From NCBI GenBank assembly GCA_949487015.1, contig CATAQZ010000061.1, positions 1-9,142 on the forward strand: a DNA stretch of 9,142 bases, read 5' to 3'. The DNA is from Flavobacteriales bacterium UBA4585 (lineage in GTDB: Bacteria > Bacteroidota > Bacteroidia > Flavobacteriales > Schleiferiaceae). A model generated the notes under the pieces. The model did no database searches and had not been told where the DNA came from. It saw only the letters and a program-made list of their open reading frames with translations. Below are positions 1 through 6,205 of this stretch, piece after piece. How positions within the stretch are numbered: the first letter of the stretch is position 1; each line of letters begins with the position of its first letter. A program made the translations under genes and the position numbers.

Positions 1-440
1 AAGACGAAGTTCAAGATTTAAAAGATCAAAATCTACGTCTATATGCTGAATTCGAAAATTTCAGAAAGCGTACGGCGAAAGAGCGCCTTCAGATGATGGA
101 CAGTGCCAACAAAGACACTTTAGCCGCATTGTTGCCAGTTTTGGACGATTTTGACAGAGCCTTAAAAAACACAGAGGCTACTTCAGAGAATGAAGCCGTA
201 CTAGAGGGATTAAAGTTAATTCAACACAAATTGGGTGAAACACTCAAGAACAAAGGGCTCATTGCAATGGAGAGCACCATAGGCAGGGCCTTCGATGTTG
301 AGGAAATGGAAGCCATTACACAAATACCGGCACCAAGTCCTGAACTTGCTGGAAAAGTTATTGATGAGGTTGAAAAAGGTTATAAAATTGGTGAGCAAGT
401 GTTGCGCTATGCCAAAGTAGTCGTAGGTAAAGAAGCATAA
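1..440 (+). CDS. grpE: GrpE nucleotide exchange factor, 5'-truncated by window edge
   Basis: This is the C-terminal part of GrpE, the cytoplasmic dimer that releases ADP from DnaK so that it can let go of substrate and rebind ATP. The frame is open from base 3, and the visible protein (about 145 residues) starts inside the long N-terminal coiled coil. The family hallmark AEFENFRKRTAKER is encoded near bases 48-89. The C-terminal beta domain follows, with the GrpE pattern of a KGL segment, G-x-x-FD (here GRAFDVEEMEA), a V-x-x-x-x-x-GY segment and VLRYAKVVV close to the end. The start codon and the first roughly 40-60 residues lie outside the window. An ATG at base 93 is internal and not the start, because conserved GrpE sequence precedes it. 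The stop is one base before the dnaJ ATG, the usual heat-shock operon arrangement. Identification is firm. Confidence 0.96.
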   Translation, partial: DEVQDLKDQNLRLYAEFENFRKRTAKERLQMMDSANKDTLAALLPVLDDFDRALKNTEATSENEAVLEGLKLIQHKLGETLKNKGLIAMESTIGRAFDVEEMEAITQIPAPSPELAGKVIDEVEKGYKIGEQVLRYAKVVVGKEA

Positions 441-441
441 A

Positions 442-1569
442 ATGGCAAAAAGAGATTATTACGATATACTAGGCGTATCCAAAGGTTCTGGTCAAGACGA
501 AATCAAGAAAGCCTACCGTAAAGTGGCTTTGAAGTACCATCCCGACCGCAATCCTGACAATAAAGAAGCAGAAGATAAATTTAAAGAAGCTGCTGAAGCT
601 TATGATGTGCTCGGAAACGAGGAAAAACGTCGCAAGTACGACCAGTTCGGACACCAAGCCTTCGGCGCAGGTGCTGGCGGCGGCGGCTTTGGCGGCAACA
701 TGAACGACATCTTCGATATGTTCGGTGATATCTTCGGTGGAGGCGGTGGTCAAGGCGGCGGATTCGGTGGTTTTGGCGGATTCGGTGGCGGCGGTCAACG
801 CAGACAAGCTAAAGGGTCTAACCTTCGAGTAAAAGTAAAATTGACTCTAGAAGAGATTGCAGAAGGAGTAGAAAAGAAAATGAAAATTCGCCGAGCAAAA
901 ATTGCAGACGGCGTTACGTTTAAAACCTGCAGCACGTGTAACGGTGCAGGTCAAGTTCAGCAAGTAACGAATACAATACTCGGCCAAATGCGCACTGCTG
1001 CTACCTGTTCTACCTGTAACGGAAGTGGTAAAGTCGTAGACCAGAAACCATCTGGTGTAGGAAGCGATGGTCTAGATCGCAAGGAAGAAGTTGTAAGTGT
1101 TAACATCCCAGCAGGCGTTCAAGACGGTATGCAGTTGCGTGTTGGCAATAAAGGAAATGAAGTACTTGGCGGTGTTGCTGGTGATTTAATTGTGTTGATT
1201 GAAGAAATACAGCACGATCATTTGACAAGAGACGGGGAAAATTTGCATTACGAATTGAACTTAAGTTTTCCGGATGCTGCCCTAGGAACGCAAGTTGAAA
1301 TACCAACTGTGAGCGGTGTGGTAAAAATTGGGATCGATGCCGGTACGCAACCCGGTAAAATTCTCCGTCTGAAAAACAAAGGACTGCCGAGCGTTCAAGG
1401 CTATGGCAAAGGAGATCAACTCATCCATGTGAATGTTTGGGTCCCGAAAAATCTAAACGGCGACGAAAAGAAAGCAGTTGAAAAACTCAAAGGGAATGAA
1501 AATTTTGAACCTAATCCGGGTAAATCGGACAAAGGCTTTTTTGACCGAGTCAAGGAGATGTTCTCTTAA
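442..1569 (+). CDS. dnaJ: Chaperone DnaJ (Hsp40), reduced zinc domain
   Basis: DnaJ delivers unfolded clients to DnaK and stimulates its ATPase in the cytoplasm. The 375-residue protein has a J domain (about residues 4-70) with the catalytic HPD at 33-35 and KYDQFGHQAFG at its end. A Gly/Phe-rich linker (about 74-123) carries DIF-type motifs. The cysteine region is at about 160-200, and the C-terminal client-binding and dimerisation domains occupy about 215-375. Only two CxxCxGxG motifs are present (C163/C166 and C189/C192) where classical DnaJ has four. By position they match motifs 2 and 3, which form zinc site 2, so zinc site 1 is missing. I recall the same layout in other Flavobacteriia DnaJ proteins, so it is probably a lineage trait and not damage. 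The length is typical. It follows grpE by one base and ends just before an intrinsic terminator. Confidence 0.97.
   Translation: MAKRDYYDILGVSKGSGQDEIKKAYRKVALKYHPDRNPDNKEAEDKFKEAAEAYDVLGNEEKRRKYDQFGHQAFGAGAGGGGFGGNMNDIFDMFGDIFGGGGGQGGGFGGFGGFGGGGQRRQAKGSNLRVKVKLTLEEIAEGVEKKMKIRRAKIADGVTFKTCSTCNGAGQVQQVTNTILGQMRTAATCSTCNGSGKVVDQKPSGVGSDGLDRKEEVVSVNIPAGVQDGMQLRVGNKGNEVLGGVAGDLIVLIEEIQHDHLTRDGENLHYELNLSFPDAALGTQVEIPTVSGVVKIGIDAGTQPGKILRLKNKGLPSVQGYGKGDQLIHVNVWVPKNLNGDEKKAVEKLKGNENFEPNPGKSDKGFFDRVKEMFS
760..786 (+). repeat. Three 9-base Gly-Phe-Gly units in the DnaJ linker
   Basis: Three consecutive 9-base units each encode Gly-Phe-Gly (residues 107-115 of DnaJ); units 1 and 3 are identical and unit 2 differs only at synonymous positions. 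They lie in a wider GGN-rich tract (about 661-810) that forms the G/F linker. The synonymous differences suggest the amino-acid pattern is maintained by selection and is not merely a fresh slippage product. Confidence 0.6.
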
Positions 1570-1587
1570 ATAGGTTTTGTACTTTAC

Positions 1588-1616
1588 ACTCCCACCTCAA
1601 CCGGTGGGAGTTTTTT
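1588..1616 (+). terminator. Rho-independent terminator of the grpE-dnaJ operon
   Basis: A perfect 9-bp stem (ACTCCCACC at 1588-1596 pairing with GGTGGGAGT at 1603-1611) has a 6-base loop and runs directly into six T residues (1611-1616). It starts 18 bases after the dnaJ stop and ends 20 bases before the ATG of the next gene. It fits the classical intrinsic terminator pattern very well and should separate the chaperone operon from the ABC transporter cluster. Confidence 0.92.
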
Positions 1617-1636
1617 ATATCCTAGAAATAAACGCC

Positions 1637-2545
1637 ATGATAACAGCTAAAAAGGTCTCCAAAGAGTACAGCTCAAAGCTCGCGCTAGATGGAGTTGACC
1701 TTAGTATACCGAAAGGAAGCATCTATGGATTGCTTGGTCCTAACGGAGCGGGCAAGACTTCATTCATTCGGATAATGAATCAGATTACTGCACCAGATAA
1801 GGGTGAAGTGTACTTTGGTTCGGAACTTCTGCAACCAAGAGATATAGCACGCATAGGGTATTTACCAGAAGAGCGCGGACTGTATAAAAAGATGAAAGTT
1901 GGAGAGCAGGTGCTCTATTTAGCCCGCTTGAAAGGCCTCACTACAAACGAAGCGAAAAGTAGAGCAAAAGAATGGTTCGAACGCCTCGAAATGAGCGGAT
2001 GGTGGGATAAAAAAGTGGAGGATTTGAGCAAGGGAATGGCGCAAAAGGTCCAATTTGTAACTACGGTTTTACACGAACCGGAACTCCTCATCTTTGACGA
2101 GCCTTTTACCGGTTTTGATCCTATCAATACCAACCTGATCAAAGGTGAAATTCAACGCCTCAATGAAAATGGCGCGACCGTAATTTTTTCGACGCACCGC
2201 ATGGAGAGTGTTGAAGAAATATGCAACCACATAGGATTGATTGATAATGGCAAGGTCATGATTGAAGGTGATCTATTAGATATCCGTAAGCATTACAAAA
2301 ACGGCACCTTCGCTTTTACAACGCGCACTGCAGTCAGCGACTGGGGACCACATGAAGTACTGTCACAAAAAGAAGACCATATGGGTTATCGTACAGTTTT
2401 GAAATCTTCAGAGTTCCCCAAAGAATTAGTCATCACTTTAAGCGAAAAAGAGTCGTTAGTTGCCTTTGAAGAAGTCCTCCCAACGGTGAGCGATATATTC
2501 ATCGAGATTGTGAAGAATGGACCTAAACCTTGGAATCATGAGTAA
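1637..2545 (+). CDS. ABC exporter ATP-binding protein (NatA type, DUF4162-like C-terminus)
   Basis: This is the cytoplasmic ATPase that powers export through the permease encoded next. From ATG 1637 it has 302 residues. Walker A is GPNGAGKT (34-41), and the Q-loop region reads GYLPEERGLY (74-83), as usual in the NatA group. The signature motif is a variant LSKGM (130-134), Walker B is LLIFDEP (150-156), and the switch histidine is H187 in STHRM. Residues from about 215 form the extra C-terminal domain seen in NatA/YhaQ-like ATPases. A longer reading frame begins at a TTG at 1577, but it would translate through the terminator hairpin, so ATG 1637 is preferred. The gene ends within the start of the permease gene (8-base overlap), implying translational coupling. 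The substrate cannot be told from sequence; sodium, peptides or antibiotics are all known for relatives. Confidence 0.92.
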   Translation: MITAKKVSKEYSSKLALDGVDLSIPKGSIYGLLGPNGAGKTSFIRIMNQITAPDKGEVYFGSELLQPRDIARIGYLPEERGLYKKMKVGEQVLYLARLKGLTTNEAKSRAKEWFERLEMSGWWDKKVEDLSKGMAQKVQFVTTVLHEPELLIFDEPFTGFDPINTNLIKGEIQRLNENGATVIFSTHRMESVEEICNHIGLIDNGKVMIEGDLLDIRKHYKNGTFAFTTRTAVSDWGPHEVLSQKEDHMGYRTVLKSSEFPKELVITLSEKESLVAFEEVLPTVSDIFIEIVKNGPKPWNHE

Positions 2546-3845
2546 CCCTATTTTCCTCATTATACAACGTGAATTCCTCTCACGGGTGCGCAAAAAAACA
2601 TTCTTATTGGTCACTCTTATCGGTCCATTGGCTTTTGCTGCACTAATGATTGTACCGGGATTATTAGCTACGATGCCCGAAGACTCAAAACAAATAATTG
2701 TCCTCGATGAACCGACACTTTTACTTCCACATGAAGGTAAGGAGCAGTATACGTTGGAGTATTTGGACCCGAGAGAAAACGATTTAGAATTGGCAAAAGA
2801 ATTGCTACGAGATTCACAATACGACGCCTTACTCTACATTCCTTCCGGAGAAAATTGGGACCCAGATTTCATCAAAAACAATATTTTACTTTTCGGAAAA
2901 GAGGATCCATCCATGGAGATGCAAGGGTATCTAGATTATTTGCTCGAGGAACAAATCAACAAAGCAAAACTTCTTAAGAACGGAGTTGACCCCGAAGTGA
3001 TCGCCCAGATTAAGACGAATGTTACCATTAAAAGCTTCACCCTCGGGGAAGAAGGAACGGATGAGCAGAGTGCCGTACCAATAAAAATGGCACTTGGATA
3101 CATTACTGGTATGCTTATCTATTTCTTCATCTTTTTCTATTCCGTTCAAGTCATGCGCGGTGTCATGGAAGAAAAAAGCAGTCGTATTGTAGAGGTTATC
3201 ATTTCAAGTGTTCGCCCTTACCAGCTGATGATGGGTAAAATTTTGGGCATTGGCTTAGTGGGAGTAGTCCAATTCATTATTTGGATCGGGCTATCTGGAA
3301 TCCTTTACACTGTGATTAGTACTTTTATCTTTCCTGAACTATTTGCTGAGCAAGCTGCCGCAGGTGCTGCAGGTAATCCTGCTGGGGACATGGTTGGACT
3401 TGAAGTCCTAGACATGCTTCGCTCTATTGATTTCACTACTGTCATACTAGGATTTACATTTTACTTTTTCGGGGGATACTTCCTCTACAGCGCACTATTT
3501 GCAGCAGTTGGTAGTGCCGTTGACCAGGAGGCTGACTCGCAACAATTCATGTTGCCGGTCACCATTCCTATGATCCTTGCTATTGTTACAGCAATGAATG
3601 TTATACAAGCACCAAACGGGGCTTTGGCTTTCTGGATGAGCATGATTCCGTTGACCTCTCCCATTACTATGATGATTCGTCTGCCCTTCGGTATTCCGCT
3701 TTGGGAGGTGTTTTTAAGTGGTGCTATATTAGTAGGTACATTTTTCACTGTTGTTGGACTGGCGGGTAAAATCTACCGAGTTGGTATTCTCATGTACGGT
3801 AAAAAGGTAACCTGGAAAGAACTATTCAAATGGCTGAAATATTAG
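2538..3845 (+). CDS. ABC-2 type exporter permease (NatB-like)
   Basis: This is the inner-membrane partner of the preceding ATPase. From ATG 2538 the protein has 435 residues. It has an N-terminal membrane helix (about 20-45) and a large extracytoplasmic domain (about 46-180) rich in charged residues. About five or six further helices follow (near 183-207, 233-265, 298-328, 337-356, 362-381 and 390-412) and a basic C-terminal tail. The hallmark of NatB-like permeases, VMEEKSSRIVEVIISSVRP, is at 209-227. A short Ala/Gly-rich stretch (272-283) lies in an extracytoplasmic loop. An upstream ATG at 2517 would add seven residues but overlaps the ATPase gene more. ATG 2538 gives the natural MSNPIFLIIQREF start, typical of this family. 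The 3' end overlaps the channel gene by 16 bases. Transport substrate unknown. Confidence 0.9.
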   Translation: MSNPIFLIIQREFLSRVRKKTFLLVTLIGPLAFAALMIVPGLLATMPEDSKQIIVLDEPTLLLPHEGKEQYTLEYLDPRENDLELAKELLRDSQYDALLYIPSGENWDPDFIKNNILLFGKEDPSMEMQGYLDYLLEEQINKAKLLKNGVDPEVIAQIKTNVTIKSFTLGEEGTDEQSAVPIKMALGYITGMLIYFFIFFYSVQVMRGVMEEKSSRIVEVIISSVRPYQLMMGKILGIGLVGVVQFIIWIGLSGILYTVISTFIFPELFAEQAAAGAAGNPAGDMVGLEVLDMLRSIDFTTVILGFTFYFFGGYFLYSALFAAVGSAVDQEADSQQFMLPVTIPMILAIVTAMNVIQAPNGALAFWMSMIPLTSPITMMIRLPFGIPLWEVFLSGAILVGTFFTVVGLAGKIYRVGILMYGKKVTWKELFKWLKY

Positions 3846-4768
3846 AGAACATAAGTGCCTTCATAGACTCATTTCTTAGCTATAAGATATGGGGTTATGA
3901 TACTGTAAGACTATCTGTCAAAGGTGTATTACAGGTCGTATTTCTATTTATTTCTGCGCGCTTAGGCATCTGGACCATGGGACGTGTATTCATGAGAAGC
4001 CGAATGGGCGGAAATTATGACGAGGGACGTCGATACACAATTCTTCAGATCTCTAAATACCTTATTTATACTGTGGTCATCGTCATGGCCCTAGAAACTG
4101 TTGGCGTAAAAGTCACCACGCTTTTAGCAGCATCTACAGCTCTTTTTGTTGGTTTGGGTTTGGGTTTACAGGATGCCTTTAAAGACTTAAGCGCAGGCGT
4201 AATTATTTTAATGGAGCGCACCCTTTCCGTGGGCGATATTATTAAACTTCAGGACCAATTCGGTAAGGTAGAAGCCGTTGGTCTGCGCACAACTACGGGG
4301 CGCACTCGAGACGACATTCTCATTATTGTACCCAACAGTAAGCTAACTAATGAAGTTGTTGTCAATCTAACGCATAGTGAAGAGACTACAAGATTCGCCG
4401 TCCAAGTGAGCGTTGCATTCGGTAGTGATACCGAACGCGTCGCAACCCTACTGAAGCAAGTTGCATTAGATCACCCAGAGTCGGAACCCGGACAAGAACC
4501 TTTAGTCATTCTCAAGGATTTTGGCGAGAGTGCACTTGTTTTTGAATTAAACTTTTACACTCGTAACCTATTTCATATTGAAAAAATCAAGAGTGAATTG
4601 CGTTTTGAGATTGATCGCGAATTCCGTGAAAATAAAATCATTATTCCGTTTCCACAGCGTACTGTTTGGCAAGGTCCGGAGCGGGTTAAGCAATTTGGTG
4701 ATGGAATTGTGGGCGCTGGCGAGAATATTGCATCGGAAAACGACGATACCACGTCAGGAGCACTTTAA
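3830..4768 (+). CDS. MscS-family small-conductance mechanosensitive channel
   Basis: MscS channels form inner-membrane homoheptamers that open under membrane tension and release solutes during hypo-osmotic shock. This 312-residue protein has the minimal three-helix layout: TM1 about 28-50, TM2 about 75-95, and a Gly/Ala-rich pore helix about 97-126 (ALFVGLGLGLQDAFKDLSAG). The beta domain follows with VGDIIKL (134-140) and the family motif VPNSKLTN (167-174). The cytoplasmic alpha/beta domain ends with IPFPQRTVW (272-280). A short acidic, Ser/Thr-rich tail (about 285-312) is likely disordered. The length is close to E. coli MscS (286 residues). The ATG lies 16 bases inside the permease gene, and the response regulator gene starts 9 bases after the stop, so all three are probably co-transcribed. 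Ion selectivity cannot be predicted here. Confidence 0.94.
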   Translation: MAEILENISAFIDSFLSYKIWGYDTVRLSVKGVLQVVFLFISARLGIWTMGRVFMRSRMGGNYDEGRRYTILQISKYLIYTVVIVMALETVGVKVTTLLAASTALFVGLGLGLQDAFKDLSAGVIILMERTLSVGDIIKLQDQFGKVEAVGLRTTTGRTRDDILIIVPNSKLTNEVVVNLTHSEETTRFAVQVSVAFGSDTERVATLLKQVALDHPESEPGQEPLVILKDFGESALVFELNFYTRNLFHIEKIKSELRFEIDREFRENKIIIPFPQRTVWQGPERVKQFGDGIVGAGENIASENDDTTSGAL

Positions 4769-4777
4769 AAATTAAGC

Positions 4778-5941
4778 ATGAGTAGAATATTATTGATAGA
4801 AGACGAAGAAGCCATTCGTCGCGTACTAAAGAAGATACTCTTAGAGGAAGATTCATCGCATGACATTCATGAAGCAGCAGATGGCAAGCAAGCCATAGAG
4901 GTTTTTGGAGACGGCACTTGGGATTTGGTTTTCTGTGATATTAAAATGCCCCACATGGACGGTGTTGAAGTCCTTGAAAAAATGATGGCGGTAAATCCTG
5001 AAATTCCGGTCATCATGATTAGTGGACATGGAGACATTAATACGGCTGTTGACTGCTTGAAAAAGGGCGCGTTCGATTATTTACCCAAGCCTCCTGACTT
5101 AAACAGATTATTGAGTACTGTTCGCCACGCACTAGAAAAAAAGACGCTAGTACAAGAGGTAAAGACGCTCAAAAAGAAGGTGAGTAAGAAGTACACCATG
5201 ATTGGTGAAAGTAGTGGCATGCTCGAGTTACGAGGACTTATTGAAAAAGTCGCGCCTTCTGAAGCGCGTGTTCTTATAACGGGACCTAACGGTTCTGGGA
5301 AGGAATTGGTCGCGCATCAAATGCACGAGCAAAGTGCGCGGTCGAAAAATGCTATGGTAGAAGTCAACTGTGCTGCCATACCTGCTGAATTAATCGAAAG
5401 CGAACTTTTTGGTCATAAGAAAGGTGCGTTTACCGGGGCTCAAAAAGACCGGAAAGGAAAATTTGAATTGGCTCACGGAGGGACTCTGTTCCTTGACGAG
5501 ATAGGCGATATGAGTCTGAGCGCCCAAGCCAAAGTATTGCGCGCATTGCAAGAACATCAAATTACCCCAGTAGGCGGCGATCGCAGTATTAAGGTTAATG
5601 TCCGTGTTCTGGCCGCGACGAATAAAGATTTAAGAAAAGAAATCGAAGCCGGAAAATTTAGAGAAGATCTATACCACCGCTTGAGCGTAATTCTAATCGA
5701 AGTACCTGCATTAAACAATCGCAGAGACGACATTCCCTTACTCGCAGATCACTTTTTACAGCAGATCGCGGACGAATATGGTGTACCCGAAAAAACCATT
5801 AGCAACGAAGGCTTAGCTGCCTTACAAGGCTATGATTGGACTGGAAATATCAGAGAATTCAGAAATGTCATAGAGCGCCTACATATTTTAGGTGGTTCGG
5901 AAATTAGTGCCACTGATGTAAGTACGTTCGCACGTAAATAG
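4778..5941 (+). CDS. Sigma-54 activating response regulator, NtrC type, lacking the HTH domain
   Basis: This is a two-component output protein that uses ATP to remodel sigma-54 RNA polymerase. The receiver domain (about 3-120) has acidic D9, phospho-acceptor D54, S82 and K104. The AAA+ domain (about 141-375) has Walker A GPNGSGKE (169-176), the sigma-54 contact loop GAFTGA (216-221), Walker B LFLDE (237-241), arginine fingers R295/R301 and sensor II GNIRE (356-360). The protein stops at residue 387, about 12 residues past the AAA+ lid, where NtrC relatives carry a Fis-type helix-turn-helix of some 50-80 residues. The frame closes again at once after the stop (TGA at 5951-5953) and the next gene is unrelated, so a recent frameshift is unlikely. 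Similar short forms are known (Helicobacter FlgR, Chlamydia CtcC), and I recall near-identical ones in Flavobacteriia. No histidine kinase lies in the window. Confidence 0.94.
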   Translation: MSRILLIEDEEAIRRVLKKILLEEDSSHDIHEAADGKQAIEVFGDGTWDLVFCDIKMPHMDGVEVLEKMMAVNPEIPVIMISGHGDINTAVDCLKKGAFDYLPKPPDLNRLLSTVRHALEKKTLVQEVKTLKKKVSKKYTMIGESSGMLELRGLIEKVAPSEARVLITGPNGSGKELVAHQMHEQSARSKNAMVEVNCAAIPAELIESELFGHKKGAFTGAQKDRKGKFELAHGGTLFLDEIGDMSLSAQAKVLRALQEHQITPVGGDRSIKVNVRVLAATNKDLRKEIEAGKFREDLYHRLSVILIEVPALNNRRDDIPLLADHFLQQIADEYGVPEKTISNEGLAALQGYDWTGNIREFRNVIERLHILGGSEISATDVSTFARK

Positions 5942-5949
5942 ACGTACTT
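5920..5949 (+). repeat. Inverted repeat spanning the regulator stop codon
   Basis: AAGTACGT (5920-5927) is perfectly complementary to ACGTACTT (5942-5949), giving an 8-bp stem with a 14-base loop that contains the regulator's stop codon; T residues continue to 5951. A third ACGTA copy sits in the loop (5932-5936). It could be a weak intrinsic terminator, since the stem is only moderately GC-rich and the T run short. It could instead be a binding site for a dimeric regulator, or chance. The right arm overlaps the promoter-like box at 5945-5952. Confidence 0.45.
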
Positions 5950-5952
5950 TTG
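5945..5952 (+). promoter_or_regulatory. Possible Bacteroidota -7 promoter box
   Basis: TACTTTTG matches the Bacteroidota housekeeping -7 consensus TAnnTTTG exactly and lies 19 bases upstream of the ATG at 5972. There is no TTG element at the expected distance upstream (about 17-23 bases), so only half of the promoter is visible. If real, it would start transcription of the acidic small protein and the MATE gene separately from the regulator. Confidence 0.25.
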
Positions 5953-5971
5953 ACTTTCAAAACGGATACAA

Positions 5972-6199
5972 ATGAACTTTCCTAAATTCTTAGTCGCAGA
6001 CAACACCGATCTACCAGAAGCAGTGTATATCGTTCACACTGAATTTCCTTCTTTCATTCTCAACCTTGAGAACGATGAAGTAAAGTGGTTAGATGATATC
6101 GGTGATGAAAGTGAAGGAGATTTGACAAAAATTCTAGAAGGATTGATCGCTGAGGCAGAGGCGTTTTATACCCGCGAGGTAGAACGCTACAATCTCTAA
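5972..6199 (+). CDS. Small acidic protein of unknown function (75 residues)
   Basis: I cannot assign a function. The 75-residue protein starts MNFPKFLVADN and has 18 acidic against 5 basic residues, so it is strongly negative. The first half contains alternating hydrophobic residues (about 17-33, AVYIVHTEFPSFILNL), which suggests beta strands. A central acidic patch (33-50) leads into a predicted amphipathic helix (about 50-73) that ends in aromatic and charged residues. There is no signal peptide, membrane segment or cysteine, so it is probably cytoplasmic. It has the look of a conserved flavobacterial hypothetical protein; I have a weak memory of relatives beginning MNFPKFL-ADN, which I cannot verify. 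The clean ATG, tight position 30 bases after the regulator and 6 bases before the MATE gene, and ordinary codon use all support a real gene. It may be co-transcribed with the MATE gene. Confidence 0.8.
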   Translation: MNFPKFLVADNTDLPEAVYIVHTEFPSFILNLENDEVKWLDDIGDESEGDLTKILEGLIAEAEAFYTREVERYNL

Positions 6200-6205
6200 G
6201 CCACA

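Noticed and set aside
469..807. 112-codon open frame on the minus strand inside dnaJ
   Set aside because: It is antisense to the J domain and G/F linker. The Ala/Thr/Ser-rich product reflects the complement of GGN and GAA codons, and no family is recognisable.
661..810. GC-rich GGN tract in dnaJ as a sign of horizontal transfer or a separate repeat element
   Set aside because: It is the expected coding consequence of the Gly/Phe-rich linker found in all classical DnaJ proteins.
1571..1579. TAGGTTTTG as a -7 promoter element for the ABC cluster
   Set aside because: It matches TAnnTTTG only with an extra T, and the nearest upstream TTG (1541-1543) is 27 bases away, well beyond the usual 19-21 spacing.
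1577..1636. 20-residue N-terminal extension of the ABC ATPase from a TTG codon
   Set aside because: It would be translated through the terminator hairpin and T run. The ATPase family normally starts close to the ATG at 1637.
4578..4775. 65-codon open frame overlapping the end of the MscS gene in another frame
   Set aside because: It shadows the conserved MscS C-terminal domain, and its basic low-complexity product resembles no known protein.
4778..5941. The regulator as a frameshifted full-length NtrC protein whose HTH is in another frame
   Set aside because: Only 30 bases separate its stop from the next gene, a further in-frame stop lies at 5951-5953, and the following product has no Fis-type helix-turn-helix.
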